Source: Ostrinia nubilalis (lineage: Eukaryota > Arthropoda > Insecta > Lepidoptera > Crambidae). From it: 64,000 bases of DNA. The notes below the pieces were generated by a model, which was not told where the DNA came from, ran no database searches, and saw only the letters and a program-made list of their open reading frames with translations. How positions within the stretch are numbered: the stretch's first letter is position 1; each line of letters starts with the position of its first letter. Below are positions 22,866 through 34,151 of the stretch, one piece after another. The DNA is taken from contig NC_087097.1 in assembly GCF_963855985.1 (NCBI RefSeq), forward strand, positions 281,001 through 345,000, in the 5' to 3' direction. Position numbers and translations under genes: made by a program.

Positions 22866-24568
22866 TTACTGTAAATAGGAAGTTAAAGATTACACTCGAT
22901 ATTACAATCACTATTTTTGTTTTTAAAGAATGTACTAAATTTTTTGCTAAATTCATCTACCGTTTCCTTTAAAGTTACTTATTGATATTTTATTGACTCC
23001 CGTTTACATAACTTTTAATTAATTGCGTACCTACTTTTATACATTTTAAAGAAGTTTTCCTGAGTTTCGTTTCAACATTTGCAAAATATACCTACCCTAT
23101 TATTTTCATCTTTCATACTTTGAAATTAGAACACAAAGCTTATTTACAGTTTTTCGGAGGCCATTGTTTTTGATTACCTCCTATTTGAAACGAACAAAAG
23201 TTCTGGGTCTTGAGTTAATTAATTACTGTTCGTTAATGACATTCGTAACTTTGAAAAGTTACAGTTACGCAACTTTACCGTGACAATACCTGTGTTCAAT
23301 TTCTAAGCGTAGTCTAGACCTATATTCACAAGTAATTTAAACTGTCAAATAAGTTATACAATAAAGATTGTACTTATTTATTATTAATAAGAGCCATAAA
23401 AAGGGCTTATATTCTTGTAAATATTATGAAAATAAACTGAGTTATGCTTTCAAATGCTGTTAATGTCTATCTCTAAGATGAACATTTTAAACTTGCATTT
23501 GAGTAGATATAGACAGTAAATATAGTATGGCTAAGTCAGTAGATTGAATGTATTATAAAAAAATTGATGTTAAGCTTTAAATTAAAACAGCAAATTGGTA
23601 AAAAAAAATCACTATCAAATCAGTCGCTAATGATGAATAGACTTTGGTTGCAGATGACATTGTGTGGTCATTGAACTAGCTTTTGGTACTTTTACCCGAC
23701 TACGCCAGAAGGAGGGTTATGTTTATATCTTATAGGATTTAAATGCAAGTGTAAAATAAATAAAAAGAACTAGTCTCAACGCAGTTGCTAAAGATAGTAA
23801 TTACATTAACTAGTCTGTACTTGGCTCGGATCATGAAAGAGGATCTACAGCTTAAACGCTTCGGCGGAGACAGATTAGAGTTTCGCTCTTAACAGTTTCA
23901 GCCAAGATTTATATACTGAATAGATTAATAAACATTTACTCAATAGTTCTATGGAATACAATAGTTCGGGCTGAATGCTTCTATACGCAGTAAACAAGGC
24001 TCGTCTATACATAACCGTACCTACGAGTACAATGGTTGAATTGGGCTTTCAACGTGGGCTATATTGTTATTGAACTGATAAAAAGCCCTTGATGGCCAAA
24101 GAGCATGGTTAGTACCAATTTAGATTATTCAAATTGTTCCAGCTTGTTTAATACAAGCTGCCAGAAATTAGAACAACAGGTTCTTGACAAATTAAATTAA
24201 ATTGTCTATGGCTATAAACACAAGTTGAAAGTAGCTAAAAGACAATAAATACTATCGGACGTTAGAGAAACAATTCCTTTGTTTCCCTACTTTATTTTAA
24301 CGAACCTTAAATCAGTATTCCGTAATAAAACAACTGTGAGTTGGAATTGAATTGCAAATCAGGTCTTACTCTTTTTTTCAGTCAAACTCGTGAAAGTCAC
24401 TTAGTGGGGAATTGAAAGAGATAAAACACCAAAAGGGGAAAATTAATATTTTCTGATAATTTGGTTACGACATTTTAAGTAATAATAACCTATTTCTTTT
24501 ATAAGTGCTAGGTCGAAGTGATACCTTTTCTGTCCAATCTATCTATTTTTGTAGGAGAATTATCTTAC
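22866..24568. other. AT-rich intron sequence, nothing recognised
   Basis: No ORF, repeat partner or RNA gene was recognised here; part of the intron between host exons 7 and 8. Confidence 0.5.
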
Positions 24569-24676
24569 CGCTATTGCAGTGTCGATGAGCAGGTACAGAG
24601 GCTTGTGCGCGCGGTCCACGTGTGCTCTGTACGCGAAGATCCTGCGCCCGCACACTCTGTGAGCCTCTATCACCAC
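24569..24676 (-). CDS. Host gene exon 7 of 8 seen
   Basis: A 108-bp exon between a GATTGTTGTAG acceptor and a GTAAGA donor (24563-24568). It contains exactly 36 codons, from VVIEAHRVCGRRIFAYRAHV to KPLYLLIDTAIA, and is in phase with exon 6 on one side and exon 8 on the other. The sequence continues the ASH-domain style of exons 5-6. It sits alone in AT-rich DNA, so its GC content and clean splice sites stand out. The protein role (axonemal or flagellar scaffold) is inferred. Confidence 0.8.
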
Positions 24677-25063
24677 CTACAACAATCAAATAACGTTTTT
24701 TAATAACAGCCAATGGCAGTCCACTCTTGGACTTAAACCAAGGATAACTAAGGAACGCCACAAAGCAATTTAAGATATTTATTTACCTACTTATTCTTTA
24801 ATGCCTTAAATTTGGTACATATCTCGGCTTTTTATCCAGCTACAATCAACTACAGTCTCCTTGAGATGATCTTTACTGACATTTAATTTTTTCATACCCC
24901 AAGGCTACAGTTTCCCCGATTAAATCCTCTTTCGTAAAGCCGGCTTATCCACGAATATCAAGACATTTTTTTCTTTTACCTAGAAACCGTTATCAAGTTT
25001 TTATCGCAAGAAGTAGGTATAAATATACTTTTCCACTTTTTATGTTTTTCAATGTAACTAATA

Positions 25064-25115
25064 TCACAGAAAAATAATAAGTACTACATACTAATAAATA
25101 TTGTCGAAGGTTTGC
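25064..25115. repeat. Possible short relic of repeat R
   Basis: CACAGAAAAATAATAAGTAC then TACATAC…GTCGAAGGT resembles the beginning of repeat R (CACAGAATAATAATAAGTAC then TACGTAC…GCGAAGGT at 18446). Only about 50 bp are similar. Confidence 0.35.
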
Positions 25116-26292
25116 GCAAAATAATATTATGTTTATCTTACAGAAATCCGCACAAGTAAAACTTTTGTATGGATAGTTAACAGACTTGGGGATTACTTGG
25201 ATAACAACATTTTAGGCAAAAAATAACTTGTGCTGATATTCCAAAGTTGTGCCCAATAATTCGGGACACCTGAAATGTTGAATTATTAATGTTCAATCTG
25301 TTTATTTCAAAAACTTTTCACTGAAGTCTTCAAAAAGAAACAACAAAGCGTTATTAACTGTTCAAAGATCAAACGTTTATGTAAAACAATAAACACAAAG
25401 AAAGTGAATGAGAATTTTTTTCGTATCGATGGAACAGTCACACCAAAATCACAAAAATGTGTATAAAACACACCTCGCTTATTCCAAATACAAATTCTTA
25501 AGGTAAAATGCTTTTTATTTTGTCCAAGTCTTTAGTCGACTTTTTTGTGTCTTTACACTTTAAAATGTTATTTAAATATTATGTATAAATGAATAATGGT
25601 TATTGACTATTTCTCCATGTACCACATCTAAGCATCTATAGCTACGCCAGTTAATATAATTTTCACCTGTTTCAAAATCTGTAAATTGACTACATTTTCA
25701 ACTTGGTTCAAATGAAATTTTGATTGCCTAAAAAGTTTCCAGAGCTTTACGTACCTAGTTTTTAAAACTAGTTAAACTAGTTTTTACTCCAAAAAAGTTG
25801 TGTAACTGATTTCGTACGGGTATAAAAAAAAGGTTTTGGAACATATTTTGAGGCGAAACTAGACGATAAAAGAACAAAGTTTCCTTTACGTCGCGGGCTG
25901 AGAAGTGGCACGTGTAAGTTTGATTGCCTCGCGAGGAGGAAAGTAATCCGAAACACAAAAGTAACATATTTGCAAGAAACATGCTTAATGGTAGAATGAA
26001 AGGTTCGTCAGTTTTCAATTTCATATTCTCAGTGAGTTGCGAGTGCACATTAATTTATTTTTCTTTGTGAACACGTGAACACTTTTTTTTTCTTTTTCTT
26101 TGTGAACACTTTTTTATGTCGCTACTAGCGGCCGCCCGCGACTTCGTGCGCGTGGATCGCGTTTTATCCCCTTAGGGGTGGAGTTTCGTTAAATCCTTTC
26201 TTAGCGTATGCCTACGTCATAACATCTACCTGCATGCCAAATTTCAGCCCGCTCTGTCCAGTGGTTTAGGCTGTGCGTTGATAGATCAATAT

Positions 26293-26572
26293 GTCAGTCA
26301 GTCAGTCAGTCAGTCAGTCAGTCAGTCAGTCAGTCAGTCAGTCAGTCAGTCAGTCAGTCAGTCAGTCAGTCAGTCAGTCAGTCAGTCAGTCAGTCAGTCA
26401 GTCAGTCAGTCAGTCAGTCAGTCAGTCAGTCAGTCAGTCAGTCAGTCAGTCAGTCAGTCAGTCAGTCAGTCAGTCAGTCAGTCAGTCAGTCAGTCAGTCA
26501 GTCAGTCAGTCAGTCAGTCAGTCAGTCAGTCAGTCAGTCAGTCAGTCAGTCAGTCAGTCAGTCAGTCAGTCA

Positions 26573-26623
<51 letters not shown>

Positions 26624-27073
26624 AGTCAGTCAGTCAGTCAGTCAGTCAGTCAGTCAGTCAGTCAGTCAGTCAGTCAGTCAGTCAGTCAGTCAGTCAGTCA
26701 GTCAGTCAGTCAGTCAGTCAGTCAGTCAGTCAGTCAGTCAGTCAGTCAGTCAGTCAGTCAGTCAGTCAGTCAGTCAGTCAGTCAGTCAGTCAGTCAGTCA
26801 GTCAGTCAGTCAGTCAGTCAGTCAGTCAGTCAGTCAGTCAGTCAGTCAGTCAGTCAGTCAGTCAGTCAGTCAGTCAGTCAGTCAGTCAGTCAGTCAGTCA
26901 GTCAGTCAGTCAGTCAGTCAGTCAGTCAGTCAGTCAGTCAGTCAGTCAGTCAGTCAGTCAGTCAGTCAGTCAGTCAGTCAGTCAGTCAGTCAGTCAGTCA
27001 GTCAGTCAGTCAGTCAGTCAGTCAGTCAGTCAGTCAGTCAGTCAGTCAGTCAGTCAGTCAGTCAGTCAGTCAG
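26293..27073. repeat. (GTCA)n tetranucleotide microsatellite, about 195 units
   Basis: 781 bp of GTCA repeats with a single substitution seen (C to A at 26599). Because 4 and 3 are coprime, all frames of this strand are open and read as SVSQ-type repeats, so the two long ORFs here are artefacts. Confidence 0.97.
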
Positions 27074-27074
27074 G

Positions 27075-27140
<66 letters not shown>
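27074..27140. repeat. (GCCA)n block at the end of the array
   Basis: About 16 units of GCCA follow the GTCA array directly, then two GTCA units. It looks like one T-to-C variant unit that spread by slippage. Confidence 0.95.
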
Positions 27141-27141
<1 letters not shown>

Positions 27142-27260
27142 TCAGCCTTTGAGTTATTACCACCAAGTCGAGCAAAAAAGCGGCACGGCCGTACCATCCT
27201 TTTCTCGAAGCAATTCAGGCCATTTTCGACCGCCTGTAACTTCGTTGTGGATAAAACTAG

Positions 27261-27347
27261 AAGGCTGAATTTTCATTAGCTATGCAGGCATTGTAAAGAC
27301 ATACCGTGTCTTTACAATGCCTGCATAGCTAATGAAAATTCAGCCTT
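27261..27347. repeat. Perfect 41-bp hairpin
   Basis: Left arm 27261-27301 (AAGGCTGAATTTTCATTAGC…GTAAAGACA) is the exact reverse complement of 27307-27347, with a 5-base spacer TACCG. Such perfection means recent origin or, less likely, an assembly artefact. Confidence 0.95.
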
Positions 27348-27721
27348 TTTCAAATTTCATTCAATTTGAACCAGTAGTTTAAGAATTATAACGGGTCAAA
27401 GTTTCTTAATTTTGTCACTCACTGACTCACTGACTGACTCACCGATCATCAAAACTCTAAGGCACTTCTAGCAGACCTAGAAGCTTCAAATTTGGAATAT
27501 AAGTAGTGTTTGGTGTATGAATCAAGGAAAAACTAAAATATTTGGGGGCACGGTAGTGCAACCGCTAAGTCTAGCAAAATTTTTCAATTTCGGTCCAGTT
27601 TTATAAATATTTAACTACTTACTTAAATAACTTTGTAATACCATATAAATATAAAGGCGCACGGTAATGTCCCCGCCAAGTCGAGTAAAATTTTTCAATT
27701 TCGGTCCAGTTTTCTAGATAG
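27348..27721. repeat. Lepidopteran-type interspersed repeat interrupted by the Gypsy element
   Basis: Contains GACTCACTGACTGACTCACC and two near-identical segments, about 113 bp apart, each with TTTTTCAATTTCGGTCCAGT (27579-27600 and 27690-27712). The first LTR base follows directly at 27722. No coding capacity. Confidence 0.5.
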
Positions 27722-29860
27722 TGTAAATATGAAAATTTGCCGGAGCAAAATAAAAAAATAAAAAATTAAATATTTAAATTGACAACAATTTAATTGTGGG
27801 TTAGACACAAATATTTAAAAGAAAAATTAAGGGATGGGTCGTTGGGCCGTTTGGTTGGTACTGATTAAAAATACTTAAGATTACTAGCGCGCTAGTCGCC
27901 ACCACTCGGCTCAACCCCCTCCGCACCCGTCGGGCGCAGCAAGCGTCTGGCACTGCGGGACAGCCGGTGCCAAACACCTTTATGGCCAGTGCCGTACAAA
28001 ACGGCCGGTACCATACACCTCCTATTGTACAATAAAAAATTATATTATACAACAGCACAATACATAATATTAAAAACAATTTAAAAACAATAATCCATCG
28101 CTCTCGAGGATGGAGCAAATGTGAACACAGCAAAATCCAACGGTAATTCATTACAATGGTAAACCTATTTAGAAGGTAACATTTTGGTAAAATGTAATCA
28201 TCGTAATTATTATATCATCTATCTTCACAAAGTGGACTAAAAATAGTTAACACAACAGAATCCATCGATAATACATCACAATGGTAAACTTATTTAGGAA
28301 TTTACCTTTTGGTAAAATGTAATCATTGTAATTATCACATCATTTACCTTCATAAAGCGAACTAAAAATAGTTAACACAACAAAATCCATCGATAATACA
28401 TCACAATGGTAAATTTATTTAGGAATTTACTTTTTGGTAAAATGTAATCGTTATGTGGGTAATCTACTTTTTCAAAGTAAACTAAAATAATTGACAAGCT
28501 CAATAGAAAACGGAACCAACCTATGAAGTAGGGTAGCCCTGGACCGTGGTGGACGGCCTCGGTAGTGTACATATCGGCCAGTCATGGTCGGGGAACGACT
28601 CTCAGGCACCATCGTCACCTTTTGAACAAAATTTACTAAATTGCGGACACATCACCGAGTACTGTGTTTCTAATAATTCATTCTAACTCAGCGGAGAGGC
28701 GAATGAGGTCGAGAAAGAAATTACAACATACCTTCAACGGAGGAAAAATCCGGCGACAGCCGCTAAAGCAGGACACAGCGCAGAGCTCGCCACCGAGCAC
28801 TGTCCAACCAAAATCTGTGAATAACAACCACGCGCATTGGTTAACAATGCCGCCAATGCAAACAACAAAATAACAAGAAGAAACTCAAGGTAATCCTTGG
28901 AATAGGACCTGCTTACCTTCAGTAACAGAACTCAGCACGTGGCAATGAGTCCACAAAATCACGGGGCTTTCGGATTTATTCTAAAATTCCCTTTTAACGT
29001 AGAGGATGGCGATGCGTGCCCTGCCCGTTTATCAGGGAACGGCACGGTTCAGACCTCTTGGAATTCGGGACACTATCACACCACGTACAACAGAACTTCC
29101 GTTCGCGATCACCCCAACCAAGCAAAAGACTTCGACCCTCCAAAAAGCGCCGGTCATCACCCGTGACTCAGATGTTCGTTCGAAAACTTGTCACTCCAAC
29201 AAATCACAATATCTAGCAGTTTTGTATAATTTTTTTCTTTACTTTCAATAAATGCCACTTGTGTTAACTAGCCTCTTATTGAATAATTTCGATATGGGAA
29301 CTCACAATACTGCTTCTCTCATTTAAATTTAATTAAATAATTAAACTTTAGAAAGAAAAAAAATAACAAACAAGCAAGTTTCTGAACGTCACCTGTGTGT
29401 TTCGTTTCACTCAGAATATGTCAAATTTCTAGAACGTTCCGAATCCATGATCGATCAAGATACATTACAATGTTATTTTAATATAAACATTGAGGAAAAT
29501 ACTGTAAATAGCTAGAATTTAAATTAAAGAGCCTAAATATTAAGTTTTATAAAAATTTAGTATTGAACATTTAATTTTGTTATATGTACACTTTTTTTTT
29601 ACTAAAAGAATGAAACGTAACGCATTGATCTGTCAAACGGAGACATTCAAAAAGTGAGGTTATTTATTGCTCTGTGTACCAAAACAATGTAATTTATTTT
29701 AATAGAAGTTAATCAAAACTCAGTGAATCACTTACAATGACACAATCAAGTGACAAAGGGAATACTGTACACTTTGTAATATGTGACCTTACGGTCCGTT
29801 GGAATGTTTGTTTGTGGAAATCGGTAAGTATTCAATCTCGCCAAAAAAAAAAGTGTTACA
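27722..29860 (-). repeat. 3' LTR of the Gypsy element
   Basis: 2139 bp, same length as the other LTR. Compared with 34170-36308 I noticed only two substitutions (near 29567 and 29583). Small ORFs inside are identical in both LTRs and match nothing I know. It includes three tandem units of 125 bp. Confidence 0.96.
28134..28500. repeat. Three tandem 125-bp units in the 3' LTR
   Basis: Units start at 28134, 28259 and 28384 (AATCCATCG or AATCCAACG), each with TACAATGGTAAA-like and TTTTGGTAAAATGTAATC segments. The third is diverged at its end. The same array occurs in the other LTR at about 34582-34948. Tandem units in LTRs often act as enhancers; that is inference here. Confidence 0.85.
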
Positions 29861-29877
29861 GTACCCCCTCACCCACC
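29861..29877 (-). promoter_or_regulatory. Polypurine tract before the 3' LTR
   Basis: The minus strand reads GGTGGGTGAGGGGGTAC immediately before the LTR TGTAAC. This G-rich tract would prime plus-strand DNA synthesis; the three bases TAC separating it from the LTR are slightly atypical. Confidence 0.65.
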
Positions 29878-29978
29878 AGAATTTTACGAGGATAACGAGA
29901 AAAATTCACGCTGGCCCTCCAGCATCAACCTATCTAACAGAAAACAAACCACCACTATTCACAACAAAGATCAACCTT

Positions 29979-32683
29979 TCAATCTAAACCCTTAATGTCT
30001 TTCACGTGACATTCACTATGTTTACCATTTTCATCTTCCAGCAAGTAAACAAGTTTAGATAACTTTTTAACAATCCTACATTTTTCAAATCTAGGTGCCA
30101 GCTTATAAGAAAAATGTTTAGCAGCGTCGCTACGGACATGCGTGCGCCGCCAAACCACATCATCTTCCTCAAACTCGACATCTCTCCGACGCCTATTATA
30201 ATATTTGGCATTTCGTGAGTGAGATTTCTTTAACTGCTTCTCTACTTCTAGGAATACCTCTTTCAACGCACCCATTCTGTCAACATAGTCCGCACGGGAC
30301 TCAATAACAAGGTCATCCACATCTTCACTGTCTCCATAGACATTTCCATTAGCAACAGCTTCACGCCCATGTACCAACAGGAAAGGAGTAAAACCAGTGG
30401 TATCGTTAACGGCAGTGTTAAGAGAAAATTGAATTTCGCAGAGGTGAGAATCCCAACCACGCTGATCATTACCTACAAGTGCGGCGACAGCTGTGACAAT
30501 GGTACGGTTATACCGTTCCACTGTGTTCACTTGTGGGCAATAAGTAGGGGTATAGTGTACTTGGGGTATTCTATACTTTTCAAACAAGGCTCTCACGTCA
30601 CGTCCAATAAACTGTGGCCCATTATCAACGATGACCGTTTGTGGGATCCCGTGTACTAGAAAAACATGATCTTCTAAGCGTTGAGCCACCACTTTACCAG
30701 TCGCACGCCGAAGGGGAAAGACCAACACGTATTTCGAAAAACAACACACCACTACAAGGAGATATTCATTCTGTTGTCGAGACCTGGGCAGTGGACCAAC
30801 TAAATCAATGCTGAGGCACTGGAAGGGTCTACGACAAACCTTAGGGTTTCCAAATAAACCAGGAGTGGTTTGGTTTGGGTGTTTATAAGCTTTACACGTT
30901 TCACATTTCGACACGTAGTCTTCTACGTCTTTATACATCCCGGGCCAATAAAAATGGAGACGCAATCGCTTATACGTCTTTTCGACTCCTAAATGAGCAC
31001 CTAAAGGAGAATCATGATTTTCCGTAATCAGACGTGGTCTATCATTCAATGGTACTACCTCCTTCCAATCGAAATCCCCCGTTAAAGATGATTTACTTTT
31101 AGTGTAACGATAAAGCTTACCGTCTATTATTTGGTAATTAGGACAGGTTTGAGGTCTGTCATGACAACGTGAATAAAGATTCTGAAACCAAGGATCCACC
31201 ATCGCAGTATTCACAACGGACACAGGTACAGTACGGGATAGAGAATCTGGAATCAGATGTTCTCTGCCACGTCGATGCTCTATAATAAAATTATAAGGGG
31301 AGAGTCTACAACCCCAGCGCTCTAAACGCCCAGACGGATTTCGCAAATTAAGAAACCATTTCAAGCTTGCGTGATCCGTAATAATTCTAAAAGGTTTATG
31401 ACCTTCCAAGTAAGGTCGAAAATGTTCCACTACTTGCACCACGGCTAACGCTTCTCTTTCCGTAGCGGAGTAATTACGCTCCTGTCGAGTTAAAGAACGA
31501 CTATAATACGCAATAGGATGCTCTTCACCATCAAAAATCTGCGTTAACATTCCCCCAATACCAACATCAGACGCATCTGTGTGTACAACAAAAGGAAGGG
31601 AAAAATCTGGACAGGCTAATACGGGTGCTGAAGTCAAACCAAAGCACATAACTTTAAATTGAAATAAGCCACGCGACGGCACGGTAAACGCGGTTTTCTC
31701 CTTGGAAGAAGAAGTGAGGGGAATTTGCCAAAAAGCGGCCTTCAGGTCTATAGAAGAAAGAAAGCGAGAGTCTCGAAGCTGGTCTAGAATATTATTGATG
31801 TAAGGAAGTGGGTAGGCATCATGTTTCGACACTTCATTAAGCTTCCGGCTATCCAGACAAAAACGCATTTCCCCATTAGCCTTGGGAGCCATGGTGATGG
31901 GGTTATTCCATGGGCTACAACTCGGCTCGACAACATCCATCTCGATCATTTCATCCAATTGACGGTTCAACTCACGAAGTTTATCGGGTGACATGACATA
32001 ATACCGCTGCTTAATAGGAGGAGCATCACCAGTATCGATGTGATGGGAAATCAGGTGAGTTCTACCCAACCCTTTCTTCTCAGCCGAAATATCCTCAAAC
32101 ATCTTACATACATCACCAGCCAACCTCCTCTGTTCTTCTGTTAAGACATCAAAAGGATGAATACGATTAACCTGAGACACGACTGCTTCAGCAGGTCTTC
32201 GAAAGACAATTAAATTCTTCCGATCTGTAAGCCGCAAAACATCAGGCGCGATCTGGAAAGCCTTCCAGAAGTTTATACCAAACAATAAAGACGACGAGAC
32301 TCCCGGAACAACATGAAACTTAATAACCCTTGAAACATCATTCACTACGACAGGTAAAAACATATATCCAACTGTAGGGGAAGTTGAACCATTCGCCGTT
32401 ACCACAGCATCAGTCGAATCCGATTTATACAACTCACCCAGGTGAGAAAAATAATTCACAGCAGAACCACCGATAATAGAAATTTCTGCCCCAGAATCTA
32501 GTAACCCAGAATATGGAACACCACCAATTTTAACATTTAAACAAGGACGCGCGTCCTGGCAATCATTTGGTCGAACCATCGAGACATTAGCTTTGTAATT
32601 TTTTGAAAATACACGCACGTAATCACACCAAGCACGCCACTCTTCAACCGGTGTAATATCGAAACGACGGTTCGACTTTACGC
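29979..32683 (-). CDS. Gypsy Pol: protease, RT (internally deleted), RNase H, integrase
   Basis: Expected as a Gag-Pol fusion by −1 frameshifting. The frame is open from the slippery site; the first ATG-independent reading starts KRVKSNRRFDITPVEEW. Domains: aspartic protease (YSGLLDSGAEISIIGG), RT fingers (FCLDSRKLNEVSKHDAYPLP, FLSSIDLKAAFWQIPL, FKVMCFGLTSAP), then an abrupt join to VLACPDFSLPFVVHTDAS of RNase H, so the palm YxDD box and connection are absent. RNase H has the Asp and Glu residues (TDAS, TEREAL, IITDH). Integrase has H..H..C..C (HDSPLGAHLGV, CETC) and D, D, E (SIDLVGP, VDNGPQF, NTVERYN). The stop is at 29979. The protein keeps one frame across the deletion, about 879 residues from 32618. 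Confidence 0.93.
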
Positions 32684-33946
32684 GTTTTTTGACTCTGGTG
32701 TAGAATCCTTCTTACGCCCACATTTCGGACAATTTACCGCCGTCACGCCCTTCTCACCACATCGGTAGCAAATAATTACACGAGGAGCATTACAATCACG
32801 GAGCGTGTGGTCCTTCACACGGCAACGCACGCAAAACTTCTCCATGCTCGGACTTTTAACCACTGCCTCGCACCTCGGGCGAGCAGACTTACCTTTGTAG
32901 GCCAGGTCAGGGGCGACAGCATTCTGTACACCGCGCGGGGGTTCGGTGAAGGATTCTGCCCTCTGTTTCGCCGCTTCCAACTGCCTACAATGCCTCTTCA
33001 AGTCGGCCCACGATTTTATTTCTACATTGACCAAAGGAATGGAGTAAGATGGCCTAATGTTGAACTTGACCAAGCTCAACTTCTCTTCATCGTCTAAAGG
33101 TTTACGCAACCTCGAAAAATAATTTTGCATCAGGCTTAGATAACTACAAATAGATTCGTCGGGACCTTGGGTCCTCGAACGAATCTCCTGCAACAAACGA
33201 TGATCATAGTCGTAGGGCAAATACTCTTCCAGCAACGACGCCTTTAAATCCTCCCAACTATTTAGTTGGTCACGAGTACCTCGGTACCAAAATAGAGCCT
33301 CATCTGTGAATAATTCGACTGCCGAGTTAAATAATTTCTCCCTCGAAATATTCCGAGACAGACACAACTCCTCAATTCTAATAATAAAATCCTGCACACT
33401 ATCTTTCCCGTTAAACCTCAAATTTAAAGAGTGAACACACGCATTACAATTCACAGATTTGACCATGGACGACTCATTCGCAGCCAAACCAGCGACCCTA
33501 GATACTTCCTCCTCAGCAGGTTGGAAATCATAACTACTAACGAATGTGTGCGTCATACGGTCGATCCGTTTTAAAAGTGGGATGAGACGCTCCTCCAACT
33601 GTTCCCTCAAAGTCCTATCACTCTCCTCTTTAGCTTCAACACGGCTTAACCTATGGAAGACGTGGTTTCCTAAAGTCTGCACTCTATTTAGCTTTTTGAG
33701 TAATAGGGGCTTCCTATTACACAGCTCCTCAAGCTCGTCTAATTTGGAGGAAATAGTTCTCAGCTCAGCCAGCGCATCTCCCTCGAACTCACTCACCTCA
33801 TCGCTAGGTATATCCTGAGCCAATTGTCTAATCTGAGCACGCAACAACTGTACAGTTCGCTCAGGCACAGCATCACGGATCACAACTTCGTAAACCAATT
33901 CGTCTTTGTTCAAAAGATTGAAACGGATAGGGCGTTCCTCCTTCAT
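32678..33946 (-). CDS. Gypsy Gag polyprotein
   Basis: 422 residues, starting MKEERPIRFNLLNKDE 205 bp after the primer site. A charged N-terminal part with helical heptads (about 60-130) is followed by a capsid-like region of the retrotransposon Gag type (FNGKDSVQDFIIRIEELC, LFWYRGTRDQLNSWEDLKAS then LLEEYLPYDYDHRLLQEI). The C-terminus has a nucleocapsid with two knuckles: C372-C375-H380-C385 is canonical CCHC, whereas the second, C393-C396-V401-C406, has Val in place of His. Gag forms the particle that packages element RNA. The stop TAA (32680-32678) follows two codons after a slippery heptamer, so most ribosomes should stop here. Confidence 0.92.
   Translation of the reverse strand: MKEERPIRFNLLNKDELVYEVVIRDAVPERTVQLLRAQIRQLAQDIPSDEVSEFEGDALAELRTISSKLDELEELCNRKPLLLKKLNRVQTLGNHVFHRLSRVEAKEESDRTLREQLEERLIPLLKRIDRMTHTFVSSYDFQPAEEEVSRVAGLAANESSMVKSVNCNACVHSLNLRFNGKDSVQDFIIRIEELCLSRNISREKLFNSAVELFTDEALFWYRGTRDQLNSWEDLKASLLEEYLPYDYDHRLLQEIRSRTQGPDESICSYLSLMQNYFSRLRKPLDDEEKLSLVKFNIRPSYSIPLVNVEIKSWADLKRHCRQLEAAKQRAESFTEPPRGVQNAVAPDLAYKGKSARPRCEAVVKSPSMEKFCVRCRVKDHTLRDCNAPRVIICYRCGEKGVTAVNCPKCGRKKDSTPESKNA
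32684..32690 (-). promoter_or_regulatory. −1 ribosomal frameshift site A AAA AAC
   Basis: In the Gag frame the minus strand reads TCA AAA AAC GCG TAA. The heptamer A AAA AAC fits the canonical X XXY YYZ slippery site. Slipping back one base enters the pol frame, which is open from here (AAA AAA CGC GTA AAG…) through the protease. A downstream stem or pseudoknot was not verified. Confidence 0.8.
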
Positions 33947-34151
33947 ATCGAATTATCAAAATGTTAATTTTAACAAAAAGTAAAGTAAGTTACAATATTT
34001 TAACTAATCTTAGTTAAACACTAACACAGCATGATCACACTCAACACAGTATCACGACAGCATCAAAAACAAAAAAAAATTTAAGATGACCAACCAATCC
34101 GTCACTGAGCAATAGACCAGTGCCGGGGAGAATCTCCACGGACCCAACAAC

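Larger units (their letters stand above)
26125..27140 (-). mobile_element. Helitron-like non-autonomous element with expanded subterminal microsatellite
   Basis: The plus strand begins CTAGCGGCCGCCCGCGACTT and carries TTCGTTAAATCCTTTCTTAG, CTACGTCATAACATCTACC and CCAAATTTCAGCCCG, a repeat very common in Lepidoptera. Read on the minus strand it ends …GTCGCGGGCGGCCGCTAG, a GC-rich hairpin-like end plus CTAG as in Lep1-type Helitrons. The (GACT)n tract that such copies usually carry in a few units is here about 780 bp long. The opposite end was not identified. Confidence 0.55.

Noticed and set aside
26278..27279. Two overlapping ORFs of 325-333 codons reading SVSQSVSQ…
   Set aside because: They are products of a 4-bp microsatellite, which is open in every frame of this strand. 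There is no independent coding evidence.
27801..28151. 116-codon ORF found in both LTRs
   Set aside because: Identity in both LTRs follows from LTR duplication. The translation has no recognisable domain and lies in tandem-repeat, AT-rich sequence.
28134..28500. Regularly spaced repeats as a CRISPR array
   Set aside because: Only three 125-bp tandem units within an LTR of an animal retroelement; no short repeats with unique spacers.
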